A DNA stretch of 64,000 bases from Paraplanobispora takensis (GTDB lineage Bacteria > Actinomycetota > Actinomycetes > Streptosporangiales > Streptosporangiaceae): positions 248,001 to 312,000 of the forward strand of contig NZ_BOOK01000004.1 in the NCBI RefSeq assembly GCF_016863195.1. Reading direction: 5' to 3'. Below are positions 35,468 to 44,580 of the stretch, piece after piece (positions within the stretch are counted from its first letter, which is position 1; every line of letters starts with the position of its first letter). The notes under the pieces are model-generated. The model worked only from the letters and a program-made list of their open reading frames with translations, ran no database searches and was not told where the DNA came from. Both the position numbers and the translations under genes were made by a program.

Positions 35468-36343
35468 TCAGCTCCTCTCCACCCGGTGGCTCTCCAGCGC
35501 CCGGATCGTCCGCTCGAACGACTCGTTGGTCCGCTCGTAGGTGCGCTGGGCGACGGCCACGTAGACGGCGTCGAGCACGAACAGCTGCGAGTGCACGGCG
35601 GCGAGCCCGCCCAGCCTGAAGGTGGTCTCCCGGCTGGCGGTGGTCAGCACCAGCTCGGCCAGCTCGGCCAGCGGGGAACGGGCGAAGGAGGTGACCGCGA
35701 CGGTCAGCGCGCCCCGGTCGCCGGCCTCGGCCAGGGACTCCAGCACCTCCCGGGTGCGGCCCTGGTGGGAGATCCCGATCGCGACGTCGCCCTCGGCCAG
35801 CAGCGCCGCGTCGGCCAGCGCCTCGTGCGCGTCGGCGTGGCTCCAGCAGGGCACCCGGATCCGGCGCAGCCGCCCGCCCAGCATGCCGGCCACCGCGCCG
35901 CTGGTGGAGACCCCGAAGATCAGGACCCGCCGGGCCGCGACGACCGCGTCGGCGATCGCGGCGACGGTGGCGGGGTCGAGCTGGGCGGCGGTGTCCTGGA
36001 TGAGCCGCGAGTCGGCCGCGGCCATCACGCCGATCGCCGCGTCGAGCGGGTCGGTGGGGCCGATCTCGTGGCCCACCCCGGCGTCCCAGTGGGCCTGCGC
36101 GACCCGGCCGGTCTCGGTGGCCAGCGCGACGCGCAGCTCGGCGTATCCGCCGAAGCCGAAGACCCGGCAGAACCGCGTGACGGTGGCCGGCGAGCTCCCG
36201 CTGACCTCGGCGAGCGCGATGATCGTGGAGCGGGCCGCCCCGGCGGGATCGGCCAGGATCGTCTCCCCCACCCGGCGCAGAGCCTCGGGCAGGGCGGGCG
36301 TCTCGGTCCGGATGCGTCCGAGCGCGCCTGCGGCCACAGACAT
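35468..36343 (-). CDS. RpiR-family transcription regulator
   Basis: 291 residues: N-terminal RpiR helix-turn-helix (IIALAEVSGSSPATVTRFCRVFGFGGYAELR) and a C-terminal SIS domain (ILIFGVSTSG-like VLIFGVSTSGAVAG; SHQGRTREVLE). It senses a phosphosugar and controls the operon it heads. I chose the ATG at 36341-36343 with AAAGGA upstream; an upstream extension to 36412 does not look like the family. A TTGACA hexamer lies on the minus strand at 36382-36387, and the AT-rich ATGAAAATTATTC nearby could be its operator. Confidence 0.9.
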   Translation of the reverse strand: MSVAAGALGRIRTETPALPEALRRVGETILADPAGAARSTIIALAEVSGSSPATVTRFCRVFGFGGYAELRVALATETGRVAQAHWDAGVGHEIGPTDPLDAAIGVMAAADSRLIQDTAAQLDPATVAAIADAVVAARRVLIFGVSTSGAVAGMLGGRLRRIRVPCWSHADAHEALADAALLAEGDVAIGISHQGRTREVLESLAEAGDRGALTVAVTSFARSPLAELAELVLTTASRETTFRLGGLAAVHSQLFVLDAVYVAVAQRTYERTNESFERTIRALESHRVERS

Positions 36344-36489
36344 TCCTTTCACCCAAGGAATGGATGCATGAAAATTATTCTTGTCAACCTCCCACGTCAA
36401 GACCCCGGGCACGATGCCCGGCGTGTCGGTATGGCAGGTCTTCCGGCGACGTCAGGCGCCACCGGACCCGCCGGTGGCCGGGGTGGTGC

Positions 36490-37572
36490 TCAACCGCCCC
36501 GGGTGAGGAGCGCGGCGCTGCCGTAGGAGCCGCCGAAGCCGGTCACCAGTGCCGTCTCGCGGTCTCCGCGGAGTTCCCGTACGGCCTGGGCCACGTTGTT
36601 GAGGCCGTGCACATAGCCCTCCGACAGCAGACCGCCGTGCGGGTTGACCCCGGCGTGGCGGCGCTCCAGCAGGAAGGCGCCCAGGTCGGCCCGGTCGGCC
36701 AGGCCGAAGTCCTCCAGCTGCCGGGGCACCAGCCAGGAGTAGGCGTCGTACAGCAGCGCCACGTCCACGTCGTCCGGCTTCATGCCCGAGCGTTCCCACA
36801 GCAGGGGGGCCAGGTGGCCGGAGAAGATCCGCGTGACGTCCGGCGCGCGGTCCATGGCCGAGCAGCCGGGGCCGCCGCCCCGCACCACGGTGTGGACGCG
36901 CGGGGCTCCGGGCGCCAGCCGCGCGTCCCGGACCACCAGCGCGCACGCGCCGTCGGTCTCCTGGCAGCAGTCCACCGTGCGCAGCGGCGAGCAGACGTAC
37001 GGCCTGGCGAGATAGTCCGCCAGGGACAGGGGGTCGCGGCGCAGGGCGCGCGGGTTGGCCGCGGCGTTCTGCCGGGACTGGGCCACGACCGCGTGCAGGT
37101 GCTCCTCGGTGAGCCCGGTCTCGTACAGGTAGCGCTGGGCGGCCAGGGCGAACATGGGGATCGGGCCGGCCATGCCGTACGGGACGGTGAAGCGCTCCTG
37201 CGGGCCGGTGGAGGCGGTGTTCATGCGCGTGCCGGAGCGGCCGTTCAGCGCCCGGTAGACCAGGACCGTGCGGGCCAGGCCCGAGGCGATCAGCATGGCC
37301 GCGTCGCCCAGGATCGAGGCCGCCTGGGTGCCGCCGCCGGTGATGTCGTTGTGCCAGCCCAGCCGCTCGATCCGCAGGGCTGCGGCGACCCGGACCACCG
37401 GGGCCGAGTCGTTCATGTGGTAGCTGAGGACCGCGTCCACCTCGCCGGGCTCGACGCCCGCGTCGGCGCACGCGGCGCGGGCGGCCTCGACCGCCAGCTC
37501 CAGCTCGGTCCTGCCGGACCTCCTCGTCAGGGCCGTCATCCCGATCCCGGCCACGGCCGCCCTGCCCCGCAT
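36490..37572 (-). CDS. Thiolase-fold lipid-transfer protein (Ltp2-like)
   Basis: 360 residues of the SCP-x/nonspecific lipid-transfer thiolase family. The nucleophilic Cys position of true thiolases is occupied by DITGGGTQAA, so there is no Cys, as in the Ltp retro-aldolases of steroid side-chain degradation. The C-terminal NPHGGLLSEGYVHGLNN His-Gly-Gly and the YDAYSWLVP Tyr segment are kept. Such proteins usually need a DUF35 partner; the only DUF35 gene in the window is 18 kb away (55046) and carries a similar operator. GGGAG precedes the ATG. Confidence 0.87.
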   Translation of the reverse strand: MRGRAAVAGIGMTALTRRSGRTELELAVEAARAACADAGVEPGEVDAVLSYHMNDSAPVVRVAAALRIERLGWHNDITGGGTQAASILGDAAMLIASGLARTVLVYRALNGRSGTRMNTASTGPQERFTVPYGMAGPIPMFALAAQRYLYETGLTEEHLHAVVAQSRQNAAANPRALRRDPLSLADYLARPYVCSPLRTVDCCQETDGACALVVRDARLAPGAPRVHTVVRGGGPGCSAMDRAPDVTRIFSGHLAPLLWERSGMKPDDVDVALLYDAYSWLVPRQLEDFGLADRADLGAFLLERRHAGVNPHGGLLSEGYVHGLNNVAQAVRELRGDRETALVTGFGGSYGSAALLTRGG

Positions 37573-37667
37573 GGAACTCCCGGAGAGGTCGTGTCGCCCG
37601 CCGGGACGGGGCGCGATCCACCCCGGCGGGCGACGTCTGCGGGCGGCCGGTACGGGCCGCCGACGTC

Positions 37668-37709
37668 ACGCTAACGCGGCGCGATTACTTAGGCAAGCGC
37701 TTGCTCGGT
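37668..37709 (-). promoter_or_regulatory. Promoter with overlapping KstR2-like box
   Basis: Minus-strand promoter: -35 TTGCCT (37691-37696), 17-bp spacer, -10 TAGCGT (37668-37673), reading toward the thiolase-like gene. GGCAAGCGCTTGCT (37692-37705) overlaps the -35 and matches A-N-CAAG-NN-CTTG-N-T at all fixed positions but the first. Confidence 0.7.
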
Positions 37710-37783
37710 TAACAAAGCTGCCCAATTTGGTGATCTTTCCTCTAGCATCGTCGGAAGCGACAGAAAGGGCCGAGGAGCGCTTC

Positions 37784-38593
37784 ATGGACGATCAGCAGGC
37801 GCCGGCGGGGATCGACCCTACGACTCCCAGCGTGGCGCGGATGTACGACTACTACCTCGGCGGCAAGGACAACTTCGCCTCCGACCGCGAGGCCGCGGAG
37901 CAGATCATCAAGATGATCCCGGAGGCCCGCGCCAACGCCCGCGCTAACCGCGCCTTCCTGGCCCGGACGGTGACCGAGATCGCCCGGCAGGGCGTGCGCC
38001 AGTTCCTGGACATCGGCTCCGGCCTGCCCACCCAGGAGAACGTCCACCAGGTGGCGCACCGGATCGACCCCGAGGCAAGGATCGTCTACGTCGACAACGA
38101 CCCCATCGTCATGGCGCACGGCCGGGCGCTGCTGGAGGACAATCCCCACACCACCGTCGTCCAGGCCGACATGCGTGAGCCCGAGACCCTGCTCGACCAC
38201 CCCGAGATCCGCGCGAACATCGACTTCGACCGGCCGGTGGCCGTCATCCTGGCCGCCATGCTGCACTTCGTCCCCGACGACGATGCCGCCGCGGCCATCG
38301 TCGCGGCGGTCCGCAAGAAGCTGGTCCCGGGCAGCCATCTGGTGATCTCCCACATCTACGCCGGGGACATGCCGGCCGACGTCCAGGCCGGGGCGACCGG
38401 CGTCTACCGCTCCACCAGCGCCGGCGGCATCGCCACCCGGACCCCCGCCCACCTGGCCGCCTACACCGAGGGCATGGAGCAGCTCCGCCCCGGGATCGTC
38501 CCGATCCAGGCCTGGCGGCCGGAGTACGAGGAGGACGCCGTGGTCGACTTCACCCCGCCCGGCCTGATCGGTGTGGTGGCCAGGGTGCCGTGA
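37784..38593 (+). CDS. SAV2177-family SAM-dependent methyltransferase
   Basis: 269 residues of the actinobacterial Methyltransf_19 (DUF574) family: PSVARMYDYYLGGKDNFASDR at the N-terminus (key YDYYLGGKDNF), SAM motif FLDIGSGLPT, acidic VYVDNDPIV. The family is greatly expanded in filamentous actinomycetes; substrates are unknown. GAGGAG lies six bases before the ATG. Confidence 0.92.
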   Translation: MDDQQAPAGIDPTTPSVARMYDYYLGGKDNFASDREAAEQIIKMIPEARANARANRAFLARTVTEIARQGVRQFLDIGSGLPTQENVHQVAHRIDPEARIVYVDNDPIVMAHGRALLEDNPHTTVVQADMREPETLLDHPEIRANIDFDRPVAVILAAMLHFVPDDDAAAAIVAAVRKKLVPGSHLVISHIYAGDMPADVQAGATGVYRSTSAGGIATRTPAHLAAYTEGMEQLRPGIVPIQAWRPEYEEDAVVDFTPPGLIGVVARVP

Positions 38594-38643
38594 CATCCCG
38601 CCCGGGGATTTCCGCATCCATTGGCTAGCTGTACTATCCAACA

Positions 38644-39300
38644 GTGCGGATATCCCAGCTCAGCGCCGCCTCGGGCGTGCCCATCCCGACGATCAAGTAC
38701 TACCTCCGCGAAGGTCTGCTCCCCGCCGGGGAGCAGACCGCCGCCACCCGGGCGGAGTACGGCGAGCGGCACCTACGGCGGCTCCGCCTGATCCGGGCGC
38801 TGCTGGAGGTCGGGCGGCTGCCCATCGCGGCGATCCGCAAGGTGCTGTCCGCCGTGGACGACCCGGAGCTGAGCATGCACCAGGTGCTCGGCACCGCCCA
38901 CTACGCCATCGCCCCGACGGCCGAGCCGCACCCCGGCGACGACCGGTGGAGTGAGGCCCGCGACCGGGCCGACCGCATGATCGCCGGCCTCGGCTGGCGG
39001 GTCGACCCCGACGCCCCCACCCGCGACGAGCTCGCCCAGGCCATGCTCACCCTCGGCGAGCTCGGCATGCCCGCCACCGGCGAGGCTCTGCTCCCCTACG
39101 CCGAGGCGGCCATGCGCCTGGTGAGCGAGCACGAGATCGGCACGATCCGCGCCTCCGGCACCCGCGAGGAGGCGGTGCAGGCCCTGGTCGTCGGCACCGT
39201 CGTGCACGGCCGCGTCCTGGACGTCATGCGACGCCTGGCCCAGGAGTCGGCCTCCGCCGGGATCTTCGGCGACGGGACCGGGAAGGCGCCCGCCCCCTGA
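38644..39300 (+). CDS. MerR-family transcription regulator
   Basis: 218 residues: MerR helix-turn-helix (RISQLSAASGVPIPTIKYYLREGLL, key TIKYYLREGL), dimer helix, and a C-terminal helical effector domain without metal-binding Cys, so probably an organic ligand. GTG start only seven bases after a TACTAT -10 box (38632-38637), indicating a leaderless mRNA. No obvious divergent target. Confidence 0.88.
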   Translation: MRISQLSAASGVPIPTIKYYLREGLLPAGEQTAATRAEYGERHLRRLRLIRALLEVGRLPIAAIRKVLSAVDDPELSMHQVLGTAHYAIAPTAEPHPGDDRWSEARDRADRMIAGLGWRVDPDAPTRDELAQAMLTLGELGMPATGEALLPYAEAAMRLVSEHEIGTIRASGTREEAVQALVVGTVVHGRVLDVMRRLAQESASAGIFGDGTGKAPAP

Positions 39301-39311
39301 CGGCGGCCGGC

Positions 39312-39986
39312 CTAGTCTCCGACGTCGACCGGGCGCTTGAGCAGCCACAGGGCCGCGCGCTGCAGGAGCGTGCGGTGGATCGGGCTGTCGTAGGAGCGGG
39401 TGTCGTGGCCCAGCGCGTCGTAGACGACCCGGCCGCGCCGCACCGGGCGGGCCCAGACCAGGGGCTGGCCCATCGCGGAGGCCAGGGGGTGCACGTCGGA
39501 CAGGACGGTCAGGTCGCTGTAGACCTCGTCCACCAGGTCGAAGTCCCGCAGGCCGTCGACCACCGGGTGCCCGCCGTGGACCCGCACGCTCGCCCAGCCC
39601 AGCGGCGGATGGTGGGACTTGCTCCAGTCCCAGCAGGCGCCCAGCACGCGGGGCCAGCCCTGCCAGTCGTCGAAGCAGATGGCGGCGCTGTGCATGCACA
39701 GCAGGCCGCCGCCCCGCTCCAGGTGGTCCAGCAGCGCCGTACGGGCCTGGGCGGGCAGCTCGAAACGCCACCGGGCCCGGTGGTCGGCGAAGCGCTCCTG
39801 GCGCATCCGCCAGCGCAGCGCGTTGATCGTGATCAGCTGGTACTCGGGGGCGTCGGCCAGGCCTCCGACGATGTCCTCGGTGACATCGGACTCCACCCCG
39901 ACCTCGGCGAGGGTCTGCGCCAGTGCCGCCGAGGTCGCGGGGAAGTCGTGGTACATGCCTCCGGAGAGGATCAGGTTTCGGGCCAC
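39312..39986 (-). CDS. ThuA-like (trehalose utilisation) domain protein
   Basis: 224 residues with a class-I-glutamine-amidotransferase-like ThuA fold: GGGLLCMHSAAICFDDW, a conserved HGGHPVVDGL, and VYDALGHDTRSY. ThuA proteins are linked to disaccharide oxidation; the exact reaction is unclear. GTG start. Monocistronic, converging on the MerR gene. Confidence 0.85.
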   Translation of the reverse strand: MARNLILSGGMYHDFPATSAALAQTLAEVGVESDVTEDIVGGLADAPEYQLITINALRWRMRQERFADHRARWRFELPAQARTALLDHLERGGGLLCMHSAAICFDDWQGWPRVLGACWDWSKSHHPPLGWASVRVHGGHPVVDGLRDFDLVDEVYSDLTVLSDVHPLASAMGQPLVWARPVRRGRVVYDALGHDTRSYDSPIHRTLLQRAALWLLKRPVDVGD

Positions 39987-40072
39987 GGCTCCACTTCAAC
40001 ACGGAAGCGCACCGGTCGCCACCCTGTGCCCGGAGCCGCACCCGCAGCTCACAACGGTCCGGAGGAGGCTGT

Positions 40073-40130
40073 GAAACCTTTTCGTAACGGTCCTGCCTGG
40101 CAAAACGGGCCTAAGTAACATCCCGTTCAC
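40073..40130 (+). promoter_or_regulatory. GlnR-like box before glnII
   Basis: GAAAC (40073-40077), six bases, GTAAC (40084-40088) fits the GlnR a/b-site rule gTnAC-n6-GaAAC. A second GTAAC at 40115-40119 is followed after six bases by TTCAC. Nitrogen-responsive control is likely. Confidence 0.6.
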
Positions 40131-40208
40131 ATACGGGCAACAGATGTGAAATTGCCACTTGCGACTCTTTGAGGGCAGCAGACCACTTCCTCCCCAAGGA
40201 CTCCGGCG

Positions 40209-41228
40209 ATGACCTTCAAGGCTGAATACATCTGGATCGACGGCACCGAGCCGACGGCCAAGCTCCGTTCGAAGACCAGGGTCCTGGCGGACGGCGCCGA
40301 GCTCCCGATCTGGGGCTTCGACGGATCCAGCACCAACCAGGCCGACGGCCACTCCTCCGACCTCGTGCTCAAGCCGGTGTTCACCTGCCCGGACCCGATC
40401 CGCGGCGGCGACAACGTGCTGGTCATGTGTGAGGTCCTGAACATCGACATGACCCCGCACCGCACCAACACCCGTGCGCTGCTGACCGAGGTGGCCGAGA
40501 AGTACGCCGACCAGGACCCCTGGTTCGGCATCGAGCAGGAGTACACCTTCTTCAAGGAGGGCCGCCCGCTCGGCTTCCCGACCGGCGGCTTCCCGGCCCC
40601 GCAGGGCGGCTACTACTGCGGCGTCGGCGCCGACGAGGTCTTCGGCCGCGACATCGTCGAGAAGCACCTCGACCTGTGCCTGGAGGCCGGTCTGAAGGTC
40701 TCCGGCATCAACGCCGAGGTCATGCCCGGCCAGTGGGAGTTCCAGGTCGGCGCGGCCGGCCCGGTCGAGGTCGCCGACCACCTGTGGGTCGCGCGCTGGC
40801 TGCTCTACCGCGTGGCCGAGGACTTCGGCGTGGCCGCCACCCTGGACCCCAAGCCGGCCAAGGGCGACTGGAACGGCGCCGGCGCGCACACCAACTTCTC
40901 CACCAAGGCGATGCGCGAGGGCTACGACGCCATCATCGCCGCCTGCGAGGCGCTGGGCGAGGGCGACAAGCCCCTGGAGCACGTCAAGCAGTACGGCCAC
41001 GGCATCGAGGACCGCCTCACCGGCCACCACGAGACCGCCCCGTGGAACAAGTACAGCTACGGCGTCTCCGACCGCGGCGCCTCGGTCCGCATCCCGTGGC
41101 AGGTCGAGGTCGACAAGAAGGGCTACATCGAGGACCGCCGCCCGAACGCCAACGTCGACCCCTACGTGGTGACCCGCCTGCTGGTCGACACCTGCTGCGC
41201 CGCCCTGGAGAAGGCCGGCCTGGTCTGA
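40209..41228 (+). CDS. glnII: Type II glutamine synthetase
   Basis: 339 residues, eukaryotic-type GSII length. ATP-dependent amidation of glutamate. Visible family blocks: PIWGFDGSSTNQA, GIEQEYTFF, EVMPGQWEFQVG, and a catalytic-site segment NGAGAHTNFSTKAM; the C-terminus has GASVRIPWQV and EDRRPNANVDPY. GSII is carried by many actinomycetes beside GlnA and is nitrogen regulated. AAGGA precedes the ATG. Single-gene unit ended by a strong hairpin. Confidence 0.96.
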   Translation: MTFKAEYIWIDGTEPTAKLRSKTRVLADGAELPIWGFDGSSTNQADGHSSDLVLKPVFTCPDPIRGGDNVLVMCEVLNIDMTPHRTNTRALLTEVAEKYADQDPWFGIEQEYTFFKEGRPLGFPTGGFPAPQGGYYCGVGADEVFGRDIVEKHLDLCLEAGLKVSGINAEVMPGQWEFQVGAAGPVEVADHLWVARWLLYRVAEDFGVAATLDPKPAKGDWNGAGAHTNFSTKAMREGYDAIIAACEALGEGDKPLEHVKQYGHGIEDRLTGHHETAPWNKYSYGVSDRGASVRIPWQVEVDKKGYIEDRRPNANVDPYVVTRLLVDTCCAALEKAGLV

Positions 41229-41270
41229 TCCGCCGAGTTCGATCCACCGCGTCCGATCCATCGGGACGCG

Positions 41271-41312
41271 CGGAGGCCGTGGACACCCTGCCGGGGGCGT
41301 CCACGGCCTCCG
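41271..41312 (+). terminator. Terminator of glnII
   Basis: A perfect 14-base stem (41271-41284 with 41299-41312) with a 14-base loop, followed by TGTTTCC. Confidence 0.75.
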
Positions 41313-41388
41313 TGTTTCCGAGGACGTTCAGGTAGTACCGGTATGACATCCTTCGAAGGGATTCGCATTGGTTCGGGGGAAGGCGCGC

Positions 41389-43053
41389 ATGGACAAGCCA
41401 GTCATCGTGACGGTCGACGACGATCCGGGCGTCTCGCGCTCGGTGGCTCGCGACCTGCGGCGCCGGTACGGGCACTCCTACCGGATCGTCCGGGCCGACA
41501 CGGCCGCCGAGGGCATGGAGAGCGTTCGGGAGATGCGCCTGCGCGGCGACGACGTCGCGGCCATCCTGGCCGACTACCGGATGCCGCAGATGAACGGCGT
41601 GGAGTTCCTGGAACAGGCCATGGACCTGTACCCGCACGCCCGCCGCGTGCTGCTGACCGCCTACGCCGACACCGACGCGGCCATCCAGGCGATCAACGTC
41701 GTGGACCTCGACCACTACATGCTCAAGCCGTGGGACCCGCCGGAGGAGAAGTTCTACCCGGTGCTGGACGCCCAGCTCGACGCCTGGCAGCGGACCGACC
41801 GCCGGCCGGTGGACGAGCTGCGGGTGGTCGGGGCCCGCTGGTCGGCCCGCTCCTACGAGATCCGTGACTTCCTGGCCCGCAACCAGGTCCCCTACCGCTG
41901 GCTGCTGGCCGAGGACCCGCAGGGCGCGCAGCTGGTCGCCGCCGCGGGCGTGGACGGCGACGCCGGCCCGGCCGCGCTCCCGCTCGTCGTCACCGCGGAG
42001 GGCGCCGTCCTGGCGGCGCCGACCACCGCCGAGCTGGCCGGGGCGGTGGGGCTGTCCACCTCCCCCGCCACCGGCTTCTACGACCTGATCGTCGTCGGCG
42101 GCGGCCCCGGCGGGCTGGGCGCGGCCGTCTACGGCGCCTCCGAGGGGCTGCGCACCGTGCTGGTGGAGAAGCACGCCTCCGGCGGGCAGGCCGGCCAGAG
42201 CTCCCGCATCGAGAACTACCTGGGCTTCCCCGACGGCGTCTCCGGCGCCCAGCTCGCCGACCGGGCCCGCCGCCAGGCCCTGAAGTTCGGGGCCGAGCTG
42301 CTCACCGCCCGCACGGTCACCAGCCTGGAGGTCAAGGGCCAGGCCCGGGTGGTCGGCTTCGCCGACGGCAGCAGCATCGCCGCGCACACGGTGATCCTGG
42401 CCACCGGCGTCTCCTACCGGCGCCTGAGCACCCCCGGCCTGGACGACTTCATCGGCAGGGGCGTCTACTACGGCGCGGCCGTGACGGAGGCGCCCAACTG
42501 CCGCGACAGCGAGGTCTACATCGTGGGCGCGGCCAACTCCGCCGGGCAGGGCGCGGTCCACCTGTCGGGGTACGCCAGCAGGGTCCACCTGATCGTCAGA
42601 AGCGACGGGCTGGAGAGGTCCATGTCGCACTACCTGATCGAGCAGATCGCACGGATCCCGAACATCGAGGTGCACACCGGGACCGAGGTCGTGGGCGCCG
42701 GGGGCGTCGACCACCTGGAGACGCTCACCCTGAAGGGCCCCGAGGGCGAGCGGACGGCCGAGGCCGAGTGGCTGTTCGTCTTCATCGGCGCCGAACCGAT
42801 GACCGACTGGCTCGGCGACGCGATCGAGCGGGACGAGCGGGGCTTCGTCCTGACCGGGCCCGATCTGACCGCCGCGGAGAGCCGTCCCAGGAACTGGCCG
42901 CTGCGGCGCGAGCCGTACCACCTGGAGACCAACGTGCCGGGCGTGTTCGCCGCCGGGGACGTCCGCGCCGACTCGATCAAGCGGGTCGCCTCCGCGGTCG
43001 GCGAGGGGGCGATGGCCGTGGCCCTCGTCCACCGCTACCTGGAGAAGACCTGA
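41389..43053 (+). CDS. Response receiver fused to thioredoxin reductase-like flavoprotein
   Basis: 554 residues. Residues 1-125: CheY-like receiver with DDDP, phospho-acceptor Asp in LADYRMPQMNG (about 61) and Lys in MLKPWD. Residues 140-215: thioredoxin-like segment (LLAEDPQGAQLV) without CxxC. Residues 225-550: TrxB-like FAD/NAD domain with GGGPGGLGAAVYG, ATGVSYR, GAANSAGQ and FAAGDVRADSIKRVASAVGEG. The redox CxxC of thioredoxin reductase is replaced (AVTEAPNCRD), so it cannot be an ordinary TrxB. Start at 41389 with GGGGGAAGG upstream. Its cognate kinase follows 60 bp downstream. Confidence 0.92.
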   Translation: MDKPVIVTVDDDPGVSRSVARDLRRRYGHSYRIVRADTAAEGMESVREMRLRGDDVAAILADYRMPQMNGVEFLEQAMDLYPHARRVLLTAYADTDAAIQAINVVDLDHYMLKPWDPPEEKFYPVLDAQLDAWQRTDRRPVDELRVVGARWSARSYEIRDFLARNQVPYRWLLAEDPQGAQLVAAAGVDGDAGPAALPLVVTAEGAVLAAPTTAELAGAVGLSTSPATGFYDLIVVGGGPGGLGAAVYGASEGLRTVLVEKHASGGQAGQSSRIENYLGFPDGVSGAQLADRARRQALKFGAELLTARTVTSLEVKGQARVVGFADGSSIAAHTVILATGVSYRRLSTPGLDDFIGRGVYYGAAVTEAPNCRDSEVYIVGAANSAGQGAVHLSGYASRVHLIVRSDGLERSMSHYLIEQIARIPNIEVHTGTEVVGAGGVDHLETLTLKGPEGERTAEAEWLFVFIGAEPMTDWLGDAIERDERGFVLTGPDLTAAESRPRNWPLRREPYHLETNVPGVFAAGDVRADSIKRVASAVGEGAMAVALVHRYLEKT

Positions 43054-43113
43054 GGCGTCGCGGGGCGGGGACGGACCGGTGAGCGACACAGGCGCAGAGA
43101 GGGCGGATGACCG

Positions 43114-44556
43114 ATGATCGCCGACAAGGACGTGCTCCGCGGGCTGTTCCTGTTCGAGGCACTGGAGGACGACAAGCTCGATCACCTGGCCGCCCTCGGC
43201 GAGATCCGCGAGGCGGAGGCGGGTGAGCTGGTCGTACGGCAGGGCGACCCGGCGGACTGCTTCATGGTGCTGGTCGAGGGCGAGGTGGTGATGTCCACCC
43301 TGACCCCCGCGGGCGCCGTCTCCATGACGCCCACCTCCCAGCCCGGGGTCTACGCCGGGGCCGTGGCCGCCTATCTCGGCGACCGCGCGCCCGAGACCTA
43401 CCTCCACTCGCTCCACGCGACCAAGCCCTCACGGTTGTTCGCGCTGCCCGCGGCGGAGTTCGGCCGGATCATGAACGAGTGGTTCCCGATGGCGGTGCAC
43501 CTGCTGGACGGGGTGCGCCTGGGCGGCCTGGCCCAGCGGGACCTCATCGACCGCAGGCAGCGGCTGACCGCCCTCGGCACGATCACCGCCGGGCTCACCC
43601 ACGAGCTCAACAACCCCGCCGCGGCGGCCGCGCGGGCCGTGGGCGAGCTGCGGGAGAAGGTCCGCTCCTCCCGCCGGCGCCTGGCCGAGCTGGCGGAGGC
43701 GGGCATCTCCCCCGAGCGGCTGCGGGCGCTGGTGGACCTGGAGGAGAAGTGCGCGAGCGGCATGGCGAACGTTCCCGCCCGGTCGCCGCTGGAGATCTCC
43801 GACGCCGAGGACGCGCTGGGCGACGCGCTGGAGGAGGCCGGGGTCGCCGACGGCTGGGAGGTCGCCGCCCCCCTGGTCGCGGCCGGGTTCGGCGCGGAGA
43901 AGCTGGAGAAGGTCCGCGGCGAGGTCGGCGACGGCCACCTGCCGGGGGCGATGCACTGGCTGGCCGAGGCGATCGAGATCTCCCAGATGCTGGACGAGGT
44001 GGTCGACGCGACCGAGCGCATCTCCTCGCTGCTCGCCTCCGCCAAGCAGTACTCCCAGATGGACCGCGCGCCGTACCGGACGGTGGACGTACGCGAGCTG
44101 CTGGACAGCACGCTGACGATGTTCCGCGGCAAGATCCCGCCGGGCGTCACCCTGGCCACCGACTACGATCCCGCCCTGCCGCCGCTGCCCGGCTACGCCG
44201 GCGAGCTCAACCAGGTGTGGACCAACCTGATCCACAACGCCCTGGACGCGATGGACGGCACGGGCACGCTGACCGTGCGGACCCGCCTGGAGCACGACAC
44301 CACCGCGCTGATCGAGGTCTGCGACACCGGTCCCGGCGTCCCCGATCACCTGCGCGAGCGGATCTTCGAGCCGTTCTTCACGACCAAGGCCGTCGGCGAG
44401 GGCACCGGCCTCGGCCTGGACATCTCCTTCCGCATCGTCGCCGGCCGCCACGGCGGCGACCTGCGGGTGGAGTCCGTCCCCGGCGACACCCGCTTCCAGG
44501 TCCGCCTCCCGCTGACCGAACCGCCCGGCGCGCAGCACGCCGGTCACGCGGGCTGA
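43114..44556 (+). CDS. Cyclic-nucleotide-binding-domain sensor histidine kinase
   Basis: 480 residues, soluble. Residues 5-130 form a CNB-type sensor (LVVRQGDPADCFMVLVEGEV) in which the phosphate-binding cassette looks altered, so the ligand may not be cAMP. The phospho-acceptor is in LTHELNNPAA (His about 162). After a long helical insert comes the HATPase: N-box WTNLIHNALDAMDG, G1 DTGPGVP, F-box FEPFFTTK, G2 GEGTGLGL. Operonic with the receiver-flavoprotein fusion, so it likely phosphorylates that receiver. Confidence 0.92.
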   Translation: MIADKDVLRGLFLFEALEDDKLDHLAALGEIREAEAGELVVRQGDPADCFMVLVEGEVVMSTLTPAGAVSMTPTSQPGVYAGAVAAYLGDRAPETYLHSLHATKPSRLFALPAAEFGRIMNEWFPMAVHLLDGVRLGGLAQRDLIDRRQRLTALGTITAGLTHELNNPAAAAARAVGELREKVRSSRRRLAELAEAGISPERLRALVDLEEKCASGMANVPARSPLEISDAEDALGDALEEAGVADGWEVAAPLVAAGFGAEKLEKVRGEVGDGHLPGAMHWLAEAIEISQMLDEVVDATERISSLLASAKQYSQMDRAPYRTVDVRELLDSTLTMFRGKIPPGVTLATDYDPALPPLPGYAGELNQVWTNLIHNALDAMDGTGTLTVRTRLEHDTTALIEVCDTGPGVPDHLRERIFEPFFTTKAVGEGTGLGLDISFRIVAGRHGGDLRVESVPGDTRFQVRLPLTEPPGAQHAGHAG

Positions 44557-44580
44557 CCCCGGCGGGCCGCTCCCGCGGCG

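Noticed and set aside
40209-44556. glnII and the two-component pair as one nitrogen-sensing unit
   Set aside because: A strong terminator at 41271-41312 separates them and the GlnR-like elements lie only before glnII.
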